From the NCBI GenBank assembly GCA_965116335.1, contig OZ220677.1, positions 434,001 to 498,000 of the forward strand: DNA of 64,000 bases, given 5' to 3'. Source of the stretch: G963663315 sp965116335 (GTDB lineage Bacteria; Pseudomonadota; Gammaproteobacteria; Arenicellales; Poriferihabitantaceae). Within the stretch, counting starts at the first letter, position 1. Each line of letters starts with the position of its first letter. This document shows positions 8,743-17,801 of the stretch, piece by piece. Both the position numbers and the translations under genes were made by a program. The notes under the pieces were generated by a model, which was given only the letters and a program-made list of their open reading frames with translations, was not told the origin of the DNA and made no database searches.

Positions 8743-9381
8743 CTACGGCGACAGGCGCGTTATTTCCCACTTCCCTTGATTGTGGTGATAGACGATGCGG
8801 TCATGCAGGCGATGACTTCTGCCCTGCCAGAACTCGAAGCGTTCCGGTTTGATCCGGTAACCACCCCAGAACGGGGGCAATGGAATATCCTGACCCCGGA
8901 ATTTCCTTTCCATGTCCCGAAAGCTCTCCTCAAGTTGTGAGCGTGAAGTGAGCGGTTCGCTTTGCCGAGAGGCCCAGGCACCTGTCTGACTGGCTCGCGG
9001 GCGGGAATTGAAATACTCGCGGGACGCCGCCTCGCCGATTCGCGACACCTCGCCCTCGATATGCACCTGACGATGCAGTGCATACCACGGAAAAAGCATA
9101 GAAACCTGATTATTTTCAATTATTTGCTGTGCTTTCCTGCTACCATGATTAGTATAAAAAACGAATCCGGCATCGGTATACGATTTCATCAGCACGGTGC
9201 GCTGGGTTGGTTTCCCATCCGCCGAGATCGTACACAGGGAAAATCCATTCGGCTCGGCAATGCCGGAATCGGACGCTTGTGCGAACCATAATGAAAACTG
9301 GACAAACGGATTGGGAGCAACGCAGCTCAAATCAATCCCGCTATCCGAATATTCCTGCCTGAGCTGTTTCAGGTCTTTCAT
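8743..9381 (-). CDS. pdxH: Pyridoxine/pyridoxamine 5'-phosphate oxidase
   Basis: This 212-aa FMN enzyme makes pyridoxal 5'-phosphate from PNP or PMP. Family features include TQRTVLMKSYTDAGFVFYTNHGSRKA (FMN and substrate contacts near residues 54-80), PFWGGYRIKPERFEFWQG, and a C-terminus RLSP close to the usual RLAP. I chose the ATG at 9381 (MKDLKQLRQEY); a TTG at 9396 would add five residues. It lies leftward of ssb with 33 bp between them and may be in the same transcript. Confidence 0.94.
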   Translation of the reverse strand: MKDLKQLRQEYSDSGIDLSCVAPNPFVQFSLWFAQASDSGIAEPNGFSLCTISADGKPTQRTVLMKSYTDAGFVFYTNHGSRKAQQIIENNQVSMLFPWYALHRQVHIEGEVSRIGEAASREYFNSRPRASQTGAWASRQSEPLTSRSQLEESFRDMERKFRGQDIPLPPFWGGYRIKPERFEFWQGRSHRLHDRIVYHHNQGKWEITRLSP

Positions 9382-9414
9382 CTGCCCGGACGGCAATCGC
9401 AGGTGGCTGGCTCG

Positions 9415-9876
9415 CTAAAACGGAATGTCATCGTCGAAGTCATCTGCCTGTGCAGGTGGCGGGGCACTCTTCGCAGCGGGTTTTGCAGCCGGTCTGGCTT
9501 GATTGTAGTCAGTCGGAGAAGCGGCTCCGGCACCCTGGCTACGGCTACCGAGCATCTGCATTTCACTGGCCACGATCTCGGTGGTATAACGGTCCTGCCC
9601 GCTTTGATCCTGCCATTTGCGAGTCTGCAAACGTCCCTCGATGTAAACCTGCGAGCCCTTCTTCAGATATTCGCCCACAATTTCCGCGAGACGATTGAAA
9701 AACACGACCCGGTGCCATTCTGTCCGTTCCTGCTGCTCTCCGGTCTGCTTGTCCTTCCATGCATCAGTAGTTGCGATGGTGACGTTGGCGATTGCCATGC
9801 CACTCGGAGTATAACGAATCTCAGGGTCCTGCCCCAGATTCCCGACCAGTATAACTTTGTTGATACCTCTAGCCAT
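9415..9876 (-). CDS. ssb: Single-stranded DNA-binding protein
   Basis: A 153-aa SSB with an N-terminal OB fold (MARGINKVILVGNLGQDPEIRY), a Gln/Pro/Ala-rich linker, and the conserved acidic tip DDDIPF that recruits replication and repair proteins. GGAGA lies upstream of the ATG. It sits directly downstream of an MFS gene and across from uvrA, the same order as in Pseudomonas and many other gammaproteobacteria. Confidence 0.97.
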   Translation of the reverse strand: MARGINKVILVGNLGQDPEIRYTPSGMAIANVTIATTDAWKDKQTGEQQERTEWHRVVFFNRLAEIVGEYLKKGSQVYIEGRLQTRKWQDQSGQDRYTTEIVASEMQMLGSRSQGAGAASPTDYNQARPAAKPAAKSAPPPAQADDFDDDIPF

Positions 9877-9897
9877 GATTGATCTCCATAGAATTGA

Positions 9898-11103
9898 TTA
9901 GTTCGCGCCAGCCAGCCGGAACCTGAAAAAAATACAACTGGTCAGTAGCCACATTGTAATCATCCCGGCGCAAAAAATAAATACTCCCGCACTGTCATAC
10001 TGTCCATATATCCAGCCTCCCGCAACCCCCCCGAAGAAAACTCCGGCAAACTGAAAGGTATTGTAGATGGCAAGCGCTGTCCCCTTGCCGTCTGCTGGCG
10101 CGATCTGGGAAACCATCGAAGGCAGCAGCGATTCCAGTGCATTGAAGGCACCGAAGAACACCACCATTCCACCTGTCAACCATAAGAGCGGACGAGGTTC
10201 ACTGAATATCAGTATCATGAAGGAAACCAGTAACAGCAGGATCGCCGCCCGATACGCATGAGGAATCATTCGCTCTTTCGAGCCAGCCATGATAAACGGC
10301 GCCATTGCCGGTAGCGATAGTAACAATATCGGTATATAGATTTTCCAGTGACTCGCCAGCGGGTAATTACCGCGGGAAATCAACAGCGTGGGCAGAACCA
10401 GGAATAACGCGGTTAAAACCGCATGGGATAAAAAAATACCCAGATTCAGTTGCATCAGTTGAAAATCTGCAAGCGAGCGTCTGATTTGCGTGCTGGCTGG
10501 TGCTATATCTCGATGCCGAGGACGTGATTCTGTGTCCGGGACGACTCGCAACACGGCCAATATGGCGACAACCGACAAACCTGCGGTTAGCCAGAACAAT
10601 CCGGGAACTCCGATCCAGTGCTGGATAGGGGGAGCAACAACCAGCGCCAGCATGAACGAGGCGCCAATGCAGATGCCGATTACAGCCATGGCCCGGGTGC
10701 GCTGGTTGTTTCGCGTCAGGTCCGCTGTCAGAGCTAGTGTGGCCGCCGAAATCGCGCCGCAGCCCTGAATGCTCCTGCCGATAATCAAGCCATAGATCGA
10801 ATCGGACAATGCAGCAACCACACTGCCAAAAGCAAATACAACCAGCCCGAACGCGATCACATGTTTGCGATTGATCCGATCCGATGCCAGGCCGAAAGGA
10901 ATCTGCAGCAAAGCCTGAGTCAAGCCGTAAGCGCCGAGCGCCAAACCGATCAATAAAGGCGTGGTATGCACAAGGTCACCCGCATAGACGGACAGAACCG
11001 GCAACAGCATGAACAATCCGAACATCCGCAGTGAGAAAACGCCCGCCAGGGAAATCACCGCCCTCCGTTCCGCCGGGGTCATCGCAGTATCAGGGCGTGT
11101 CAT
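9898..11103 (-). CDS. MFS transporter (drug/proton antiporter type)
   Basis: A 401-aa integral membrane protein with about 12 predicted transmembrane helices. The MFS signature GLASDRINRKHV lies between helices 2 and 3, and GRSIQGCGA follows in helix 4. It belongs to the family that is syntenic with uvrA-ssb across gammaproteobacteria (YajR-like drug/H+ antiporters, but lacking an obvious YajR C-terminal extension). The substrate cannot be told from sequence. It is divergent from uvrA over a 125-bp region and 21 bp upstream of ssb. Confidence 0.88.
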   Translation of the reverse strand: MTRPDTAMTPAERRAVISLAGVFSLRMFGLFMLLPVLSVYAGDLVHTTPLLIGLALGAYGLTQALLQIPFGLASDRINRKHVIAFGLVVFAFGSVVAALSDSIYGLIIGRSIQGCGAISAATLALTADLTRNNQRTRAMAVIGICIGASFMLALVVAPPIQHWIGVPGLFWLTAGLSVVAILAVLRVVPDTESRPRHRDIAPASTQIRRSLADFQLMQLNLGIFLSHAVLTALFLVLPTLLISRGNYPLASHWKIYIPILLLSLPAMAPFIMAGSKERMIPHAYRAAILLLLVSFMILIFSEPRPLLWLTGGMVVFFGAFNALESLLPSMVSQIAPADGKGTALAIYNTFQFAGVFFGGVAGGWIYGQYDSAGVFIFCAGMITMWLLTSCIFFRFRLAGAN

Positions 11104-11228
11104 AATCTTGAAATGGTAATGGTTGTTTTTGCGAGATTCCGGGCAACGAAACTATTTTCACAACGGGGTTGTCCGGGAGATAAAAGAGCGCGTATAGTAA
11201 CCGATTTATTTTAGGAAAATCATATCCA

Positions 11229-14063
11229 GTGTCCGTTCAAAATATCCTGATTCGCGGTGCTCGCACGCATAATCTGAAGTCCATTGATCTGGATCTGCCG
11301 CGAGACCAACTGATTGTCATTACCGGCTTGTCTGGCTCCGGCAAATCCTCTCTGGCCTTCGATACCATTTACGCCGAAGGGCAACGACGTTATGTGGAGT
11401 CGCTATCGACCTATGCCCGACAATTTCTGTCACTGATGGAAAAACCCGATGTCGATATGATCGAGGGGCTTTCGCCCGCTATCAGCATCGAGCAGAAATC
11501 ATCCTCCCATAACCCCCGTTCCACGGTCGGCACGGTCACCGAAATCTACGATTACCTGCGCCTCCTGTTTGCCAGAATCGGTGACCCGAAATGCCCGGAT
11601 CACCAGGTGACGCTGGAAGCCCAGACGGTCAGCCAGATGGTCGATCTGGTGATGCGGCAGCCGGAAGGCGCCGCGGCTATGCTGCTCGCCCCGGTCGTCA
11701 CAGACCGCAAGGGAGAGTTTCAACAACTGCTCGGCGAGCTTCATTCCCAGGGCTATATCCGCGCTATCATCGACGGCGCTATGGTTGAGCTGGATGATCC
11801 GCCGAAGCTCGACAAGCGCTACAAACATCATATTGATGTCATTGTCGACCGCCTGATTATCCGCGAAGACAACCGGCAACGCCTGGCAGAGTCCTTTGAG
11901 ACCGCTCTGGAACTCACTGCCGGTGCCGCCAAAGTAGCGTTGCTCGATGAGCAGAGAAACATTCGCGAGACCCAGGTATTCTCCAGCCGGTTCGGTTGTC
12001 CGTACTGCGGCTACAGTCTGGATGAACTGGAACCTCGGCTGTTCTCATTCAATAATCCCGCAGGCGCCTGTGAGGATTGTGATGGCCTCGGCATACGCCG
12101 GTTTTTCGATGCGGATCGGATTGTGCAGGATGCTGGACTACCGTTGTCCGCTGGCGCCATTCCAGGCTGGGAGAGACGCAATGGCTACCACTATGCCCAG
12201 CTGTCCTGTGTCGCCCGGCATTACCACTTTGACATGGAGACCCCGTTCGCAGAGCTGTCGAAGGAGAATCAGGACATCGTGTTATATGGCAGTGGCAGCG
12301 AAAAAATAAGTTTCGTCTATTCCAGGCCGGGCCGCAAGTATGAGAAGCGTCATGTGTTTGAAGGCATCGTCAACAATTACGAACGGCGCTATCGGGAAAC
12401 CGATTCCTCCCTGGCGCGGGAATATCTCAGCCGGTACATGAGTTCACGGGCTTGTTCGAGTTGCGATGGCAGCCGCCTGCGTATTCAGGCTCGCCATGTT
12501 TTTATCCAGGATCAGACCATCCAGCAACTGACCGCATTTCCAATCGGCAAAGCCCTTGCCTTTTTCGAGAATCTGAAACTGCATGGCAGACGCGCGGAAA
12601 TCGCGGCAAAAATCATTCAGGAGATTCGCAACAGACTGGGTTTTCTGATCAATGTCGGATTGAATTACCTGACTCTTTCCCGCGCCGCTGAAACCCTGTC
12701 CGGCGGTGAAGCCCAGCGTATACGGCTGGCCTCTCAAATAGGCTCTGGTCTGGTTGGTGTCATGTATGTACTGGACGAACCATCCATCGGGCTGCATCAA
12801 CGGGATAATGAACGCCTATTGAAAACGCTGTTCCATTTACGTGACCTGGGCAATACGGTGATCGTGGTTGAACACGATCAGGAAGCGATCACAAGCGCGG
12901 ATTATGTGGTCGACATCGGGCCGGGCGCTGGCAAGAATGGCGGCCAGGTGGTGGTAGAAGGCCCTCCCGACACGATCAGAAACAGCCACCATTCAATGAC
13001 TGGCCGCTATCTGAGTGGTACAGAGCAAATCGAAATCCCGGCAAAGAGAACCCCGATTAACCCACGCCGGGTTTTACGAGTGAATAACGCGACCGGCAAT
13101 AACCTCAAGAGTGTTTGCGTAAAAATACCGGTAGGCCTGTTTACCTGTGTCACCGGAGTATCCGGTTCCGGCAAGTCCACTCTGGTCAACGGCACCCTGT
13201 ACCCCGCTGTTGCCGAGAAACTACACCTGATTCGAACCAAACCACAACCCTGCCAGTCGATTGACGGCCTCGAACATTTTGACAAAATCATCTCCATAGA
13301 CCAGAGTCCGATTGGCCGCACTCCGCGCTCGAATCCGGCCACCTATACCGGATTGTTTACCGCTATACGCCAGATATTCACCAACCTGCAGGAATCCAGA
13401 GCCAGAGGCTACAAACCCGGGCGGTTCTCATTCAATGTCAAGGGCGGACGCTGCGAAGCCTGCAAGGGCGACGGTCTGATTCGTGTCGAAATGCACTTTT
13501 TACCGGATATTTATGTGCCCTGTGATGCCTGCAAGGGCAAACGCTACAATCGGGAAACACTGGAAATCTACTTCAAGGGAAAGAATATTGCCGAGATACT
13601 GGACATGACCGTTGAAGAAGCGGCAGAGTTTTTCGTCGCCATTCCATCCATCAAACGTCAACTCGATACATTACTCAATGTCGGTCTCGGCTATATTACT
13701 CTCGGTCAGAGCGCCACCACCCTGTCCGGGGGCGAAGCCCAGCGCGTCAAACTGTCCCGTGAATTATCAAAAAGAGATACCGGAAAAACGCTTTACGTGC
13801 TGGATGAACCGACTACCGGACTGCATTTCCATGACATCAAGCAACTTCTCTCGGTGCTTCACCGACTGCGCGATCAGGGCAACACCGTAATCGTCATTGA
13901 ACACAACCTCGATGTAATCAAAACCGCCGACTGGATCGTCGACCTGGGTCCGGAAGGTGGAGATGAAGGCGGCGAAGTAGTCGCAGCAGGCACCCCCGAA
14001 CAAATAGCCAAAAAGAAAAAGTCCCACACCGGCCGCTACCTGACCCCCCTCCTCAACCAATAA
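11229..14063 (+). CDS. uvrA: Excinuclease ABC subunit A
   Basis: A 944-aa damage sensor of nucleotide excision repair. It shows two ABC ATPase modules: Walker A GLSGSGKSS near residue 34 and GVSGSGKST near 645, with signature motifs LSGGEAQRIRLA near 490 and LSGGEAQRVKLS near 831. Two zinc modules are present (CPYCG...CEDCDGLG near 257-290 and CEACKGDG...CDACKGKR near 741-765). The start is GTG. I see no clear LexA-type operator (CTG-N10-CAG) in the 125 bp upstream. Confidence 0.97.
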   Translation: MSVQNILIRGARTHNLKSIDLDLPRDQLIVITGLSGSGKSSLAFDTIYAEGQRRYVESLSTYARQFLSLMEKPDVDMIEGLSPAISIEQKSSSHNPRSTVGTVTEIYDYLRLLFARIGDPKCPDHQVTLEAQTVSQMVDLVMRQPEGAAAMLLAPVVTDRKGEFQQLLGELHSQGYIRAIIDGAMVELDDPPKLDKRYKHHIDVIVDRLIIREDNRQRLAESFETALELTAGAAKVALLDEQRNIRETQVFSSRFGCPYCGYSLDELEPRLFSFNNPAGACEDCDGLGIRRFFDADRIVQDAGLPLSAGAIPGWERRNGYHYAQLSCVARHYHFDMETPFAELSKENQDIVLYGSGSEKISFVYSRPGRKYEKRHVFEGIVNNYERRYRETDSSLAREYLSRYMSSRACSSCDGSRLRIQARHVFIQDQTIQQLTAFPIGKALAFFENLKLHGRRAEIAAKIIQEIRNRLGFLINVGLNYLTLSRAAETLSGGEAQRIRLASQIGSGLVGVMYVLDEPSIGLHQRDNERLLKTLFHLRDLGNTVIVVEHDQEAITSADYVVDIGPGAGKNGGQVVVEGPPDTIRNSHHSMTGRYLSGTEQIEIPAKRTPINPRRVLRVNNATGNNLKSVCVKIPVGLFTCVTGVSGSGKSTLVNGTLYPAVAEKLHLIRTKPQPCQSIDGLEHFDKIISIDQSPIGRTPRSNPATYTGLFTAIRQIFTNLQESRARGYKPGRFSFNVKGGRCEACKGDGLIRVEMHFLPDIYVPCDACKGKRYNRETLEIYFKGKNIAEILDMTVEEAAEFFVAIPSIKRQLDTLLNVGLGYITLGQSATTLSGGEAQRVKLSRELSKRDTGKTLYVLDEPTTGLHFHDIKQLLSVLHRLRDQGNTVIVIEHNLDVIKTADWIVDLGPEGGDEGGEVVAAGTPEQIAKKKKSHTGRYLTPLLNQ

Positions 14064-14090
14064 CATCATTCCACCCTTGAGAGGGAATCC
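14061..14090 (+). repeat. Short interspersed palindrome, copy downstream of uvrA
   Basis: TAACATCATTCCACCCTTGA followed by GAGGGAATCC closely matches a segment inside both long direct repeats (17140-17170 and 33560-33590), where the form is ATTCCCCC-cttga-GGGGGAAT. It may act as a transcriptional stop or be a REP-like mobile palindrome. Confidence 0.6.
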
Positions 14091-14167
14091 ACAACCATGC
14101 GGAACCTGAATTACCCACATCACCGCTGATTCCCTCAACAGCCTGAAATCGTGTAACATCAACACCC

Positions 14168-15454
14168 ATGAGCGACCACGAATTTGAATTTGATACACTT
14201 TGCCTGCACGCAGGCACCCAGCCGGACCCCGCTACAGGCTCCAGGGCTCCGCCGATCTATCAGACCGCTTCTTACGTGTTCGATGACACCGACCATGCGG
14301 CCAGCCTGTTCAACTTGCAGACTTTCGGCAACATCTACACGCGCCTGACCAATCCGACCACAGCGATGTTTGAACAACGAATGGCGGCCCTGGAAGGCGG
14401 TCGCGCCGCCGTCGCCGCCAGCACCGGAATGGCCGCGCAGATGGTCGCGCTACTGACGATTCTGAAAGAAGGCGATGAACTGGTTTCCGCCAGCACATTG
14501 TACGGCGGCACCGTGTCCCAGTTCGCGATCAACTTCAAGCGTATGGGCATTAAAACCATTTTCGTTGATCCCGACGACCCGCAGAATTTTGACCGGGCGA
14601 TCACCAGCAAAACCAGGGCACTATACGGCGAGACAGTCGGCAACCCGAACAACAATGTGCTGGATATCGAGCCGATTGCTGACATCGCCCACAAACACGG
14701 ACTGCCGCTGGTCATCGACAACACATTCCCCTCACCCTATCTGTGCCGTCCGGTCGAACATGGCGCTGATCTGGTGGTTCACTCCGCCACCAAATTCATT
14801 TGCGGACACGGCACCTCGATGGGTGGCATTGTCGTCGAATCCGGCAAATTCGACTGGGGCAATGGCAACTTCCCGGACATGACCGAACCCTCCGAAGGCT
14901 ATCACGGCGTCAAGTTCTGGGAGACCTTCGGCGATTTCGCCTTCACCATGAAGGCTCGATGTGAGACCCTGCGTACACTCGGCCCGACCCTGAGCCCGTT
15001 CAACTCATTCATGATGCTGCAAGGTCTTGAAACCCTGCCGGTGCGTATGCACCGACATGTGGAAAACACGGCAAAAGTGGTCGAATTCCTGAAACAGAGC
15101 AAGCGCGTCAACTGGATAAAATATGCCGGAGACGTTGACAACCCTTATTATCCGCTGGCGCAGAAATATCTGCCCAAAGGAGCCGGTTCCGTACTGACCT
15201 TCGGCATCGAAGGCGGCCAGAGTGCAGGCGCGAAATTCATAGAAAGCGTCCAGTTCCTGAGTCACCTGGCCAACATCGGCGATGCCAAGACACTGGTGAT
15301 TCACCCCGCCTCAACGACCCATCGGCAGCTGAACGAACAGGAGCAGATTCAGGCTGGCATCAGCCCGGACATGATCCGGCTCTCCGTGGGACTGGAGTCG
15401 GTCAATGACATTATCTGGGACATCGGGCAGGCGCTGGAACAATCCCGGCTGTGA
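14168..15454 (+). CDS. metY: O-acetylhomoserine aminocarboxypropyltransferase (sulfhydrylase)
   Basis: A 428-aa PLP enzyme of the Cys/Met metabolism family that forms homocysteine directly from O-acetylhomoserine and sulfide. The PLP lysine is in HSATKFICGHG (about residue 208). The N-terminal region FDTLCLHAGTQPDP and the length of about 430 aa, longer than MetB/MetC/MetZ (about 390), favour MetY. It is monocistronic by position. It would act downstream of homoserine dehydrogenase (at 36289-37599 here). Confidence 0.9.
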   Translation: MSDHEFEFDTLCLHAGTQPDPATGSRAPPIYQTASYVFDDTDHAASLFNLQTFGNIYTRLTNPTTAMFEQRMAALEGGRAAVAASTGMAAQMVALLTILKEGDELVSASTLYGGTVSQFAINFKRMGIKTIFVDPDDPQNFDRAITSKTRALYGETVGNPNNNVLDIEPIADIAHKHGLPLVIDNTFPSPYLCRPVEHGADLVVHSATKFICGHGTSMGGIVVESGKFDWGNGNFPDMTEPSEGYHGVKFWETFGDFAFTMKARCETLRTLGPTLSPFNSFMMLQGLETLPVRMHRHVENTAKVVEFLKQSKRVNWIKYAGDVDNPYYPLAQKYLPKGAGSVLTFGIEGGQSAGAKFIESVQFLSHLANIGDAKTLVIHPASTTHRQLNEQEQIQAGISPDMIRLSVGLESVNDIIWDIGQALEQSRL

Positions 15455-15506
15455 TCAAAAATAATCAGGCGGAGCGGACAGTCTGTTCAATAAATGATCG
15501 GGCGGA

Positions 15507-15911
15507 TCAGTCGATTCTTTCAAGCGGTATCGGCTTGCGCTCCTGATTGACCGAAACATAGGTATAAGTCGCCTCGGTAACCTTGAGACGCTCCCGGCGA
15601 GCGTGCTTTCTCCGCGCCCAGACCTCGATATGAACCGACAGCGAAGTATTGCCGAACCGGGTTACCTCACAATAGCAACTGACCTGGTCGCCGACAAATA
15701 CCGGCAAATGAAAGGTCATGCCTTCCACGGCCACCGTCACCAGACGGCCATGTACGACATAACTCGCATAAATCGCGCCCGCGATGTCCATTTGCGACAT
15801 GATCCATCCACCAAATATGTCCCCGCTTGGATTCGCGTCTGCCGGCATCGCGACAGTACGCAACGACGGCGGCTTGTCTGTCAATCGTGTTTCGTTCATT
15901 TTTTCTTTCAC
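15507..15911 (-). CDS. Acyl-CoA thioesterase, YciA-like hotdog fold
   Basis: A 134-aa single hotdog-domain thioesterase that hydrolyses acyl-CoA. Family features include PADANPSGDIFGGWIMSQMD (catalytic Asp and helix cap) and TVAVEGMTFHLPVFVGD. The GTG at 15911 is preceded by AGGAG at 7 nt and is preferred; an ATG at 15899 is possible. It is divergent from yciB, and yciA neighbours yciB/yciI in enterobacteria too, which supports the call. Confidence 0.88.
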   Translation of the reverse strand: MKEKMNETRLTDKPPSLRTVAMPADANPSGDIFGGWIMSQMDIAGAIYASYVVHGRLVTVAVEGMTFHLPVFVGDQVSCYCEVTRFGNTSLSVHIEVWARRKHARRERLKVTEATYTYVSVNQERKPIPLERID

Positions 15912-16016
15912 GAGGTAACTCCTGCCTGTTTTCCTGCCTGTGTCTATGATATTGCTGTTTACTTCACTATGCCTGAATCCGTATACTCGCGCGCTGACTT
16001 CACCTGAACCTGACCC

Positions 16017-16577
16017 ATGAAAATATTATTTGATCTGTTCCCGTTACTGATCTTTTTCGGCGCATTCAAATTTTACGATATTTTTATCGCCACTGCTGCG
16101 GCAATTATCGCCACATTTATTCAGGTCGGGGTATTCTGGACAAAACATCGCCGATTTGAAACCGTTCATATCGTCACCCTGATCATCATTACCCTGTTCG
16201 GCGGACTCACCATCCTGCTCAAGGACGATATCTTTATCAAATGGAAACCGACCATCGTCAACTGGCTGTTCAGTGGAGTAATCGTCAGTATGCTGTTATT
16301 CGCCAGGAAATCGGCGCTGGAATTCGTGATGGGCAAACAGATAAGCCTGCCGGCATCAATATGGCGCAAGCTGAACTGGGCCTGGGCTATCTTTTTCTTA
16401 GGTTTAGGCGCACTGAATCTGTACGTCGCCTTCTACTACAACGCCGATGCCGACCCCGAAGTCCGAACCGCCGCCTGGGTCAACTTCAAGGTATTCTGGT
16501 TGTTCGGGCTCACCCTGGCATTCGCCGTCGTGCAAATGCTCTTCATCAGCAAACACATCCAACTGACCGAGGAATAA
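16017..16577 (+). CDS. yciB: Inner membrane septation protein A family
   Basis: A 186-aa polytopic membrane protein with about five transmembrane helices. The N-terminus MKILFDLFPLLIFFGAFKFYDIF is typical of YciB/IspZ, a protein linked to cell envelope and septum synthesis. Five bases separate its stop from the yciI start, so the two are probably cotranscribed. Confidence 0.93.
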   Translation: MKILFDLFPLLIFFGAFKFYDIFIATAAAIIATFIQVGVFWTKHRRFETVHIVTLIIITLFGGLTILLKDDIFIKWKPTIVNWLFSGVIVSMLLFARKSALEFVMGKQISLPASIWRKLNWAWAIFFLGLGALNLYVAFYYNADADPEVRTAAWVNFKVFWLFGLTLAFAVVQMLFISKHIQLTEE

Positions 16578-16582
16578 GGATT

Positions 16583-16882
16583 ATGTATTACACCATCTAT
16601 GCAACCGATGCCGACAACAGTCTGGAAAACCGCATGGCCGCCAGACCGGCCCATGTCGAACGCCTCAAAGCACTGGTCGAACAAGGCCGCCTTCTGGCAT
16701 CCGGCCCCCACCCCGCGATTGATACCGAAGATCCCGGCAGCGCAGGATTTACCGGCAGCCTGATCATCGCCAGATTCGACTCCCTCGAAGACGCCAAAAA
16801 CTGGGCTGAAGCCGACCCCTACGTAACCGCAGGCGTCTACGCAAAAGTAGAAGTCAAACCCTGGAAGAAAGTATTACCCTGA
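16583..16882 (+). CDS. yciI: YciI family protein
   Basis: A 99-aa ferredoxin-like alpha/beta barrel protein. It contains YTIYATDADNSLENRMAARPAH, the conserved His plus the segment LLASGPHPA, and ends VKPWKKVLP. The biochemical role of YciI is not settled. AAGGA precedes the ATG. The frame extends upstream within yciB, but that is not the gene. Its last 17 codons and the following DNA are duplicated at 33249-33303 at the other edge of the defence island. Confidence 0.93.
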   Translation: MYYTIYATDADNSLENRMAARPAHVERLKALVEQGRLLASGPHPAIDTEDPGSAGFTGSLIIARFDSLEDAKNWAEADPYVTAGVYAKVEVKPWKKVLP

Positions 16883-17230
16883 TGGGTTAAAAGCCACCCC
16901 ATCAAACCGGGGACAGGCTCTTGTATCGCGGACCTCTCTCAATGGTGATTGGATGTTGATTCCTGCCCGAACCATCATCGTAGGGGAGGGTCTCCGTGCC
17001 CTCCCGCGAATATCGGAACAGGTATCAACGATAGCGGGCACCCACAGAGGGGTGCCCCTACGCATCGGTAATTACAGCATCCGTATTGTTGTGGATTCCC
17101 GTTTTCACGGGAATGACGGAATGATTACCAACCCGTCATTAACATCATTCCCCCCTTGAGGGGGAATCACATCGCGCAGACCGCGGGTGTGATGGGGGGA
17201 CACAACCACCGGAACAGCTATCAACAATAC
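16830..17230 (+). repeat. Long direct repeat, left copy (about 401 bp), island boundary
   Basis: This starts inside the 3' end of yciI and runs to 17230. A 402-bp copy is at 33249-33650 in the same orientation, about 95% identical (roughly 19 differences and one 1-base indel by eye). The first 54 bases, covering the yciI C-terminus and stop, are identical. It contains palindromic subunits: GGGAGGG...CCCTCCC, TTCCCG...CGGGAA, and ATTCCCCC...GGGGGAAT. The two copies enclose the whole BREX-like island. Confidence 0.95.
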
Positions 17231-17261
17231 CCGAAAAGCGAATGCTTCAGATAGATACCTG

Positions 17262-17267
17262 TATAAT
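17262..17267 (+). promoter_or_regulatory. Candidate -10 element of the BREX-like operon
   Basis: A perfect TATAAT lies 31 bp before the brxF ATG and just outside the left direct repeat. No good TTGACA is found 16-18 bp upstream, so this is tentative. Confidence 0.4.
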
Positions 17268-17297
17268 GCAGTTTTTTTGGGAGTGACGGGGAACAAC

Positions 17298-17801
17298 ATG
17301 GTCGAGATTCACGATAAGATAAAACGCTCCCTGCAAGCAGCTGAGAGCTTATATCACAGGCTGGTATTGCTGGTGGGTAAGAGTGGCTCCGGCAAAACCG
17401 GCGTTCTTCGGGAAGTCGCGGAAGATCAGGACACTCCCCTGATCAACATCAATCTGGAGCTTTCGCGTAGACTGATTGAACTGACAGCCAGACAGCGAGC
17501 ATTACAGCTCCCCAAAATACTGAATCAAATAATGAATGAAGCTCAACCACTGGTGGCGCTGGACAATCTCGAAATCCTCTTCGATCAGACACTCAAGCAA
17601 AACCCCTTGCATTTATTGCAGGGTATCTCAAGGAACCGCACTGTGCTGGCATCATGGAATGGGGCGTATGATGGCAGGAAGATCGTATATGCTGAAATCG
17701 GCCATCCGGAATACCGCAGCTATGACTCTGGAGACCTGTTGATCGTTAGCATGGATGGCGCGGACCCGGTAAAAAACAATACCAGAGTGTGGCAGGCATG
17801 A
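17298..17801 (+). CDS. brxF: BrxF, P-loop protein of BREX type 3
   Basis: A 167-aa ATPase-like protein with Walker A VGKSGSGKT near residue 31 and the Walker-B-like segment PLVALDNLEILFD near 90. Small BrxF proteins are encoded first in BREX type 3 operons, next to brxC, as here. Its exact role is not established. The ATG at 17298 has GGGGA upstream; an in-frame TTG at 17277 is less likely. The stop overlaps the brxC start (ATGA). Assignment rests on the P-loop, size and operon position. Confidence 0.82.
   Translation: MVEIHDKIKRSLQAAESLYHRLVLLVGKSGSGKTGVLREVAEDQDTPLININLELSRRLIELTARQRALQLPKILNQIMNEAQPLVALDNLEILFDQTLKQNPLHLLQGISRNRTVLASWNGAYDGRKIVYAEIGHPEYRSYDSGDLLIVSMDGADPVKNNTRVWQA

Noticed and set aside
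11104..11228. LexA operator upstream of uvrA
   Set aside because: No CTG-N10-CAG palindrome or close match was visible in the 125-bp divergent region.
16241..16582. Longer reading frame in front of yciI
   Set aside because: The frame is open upstream but lies within yciB in another frame; the ATG at 16583 with AAGGA fits the family start.
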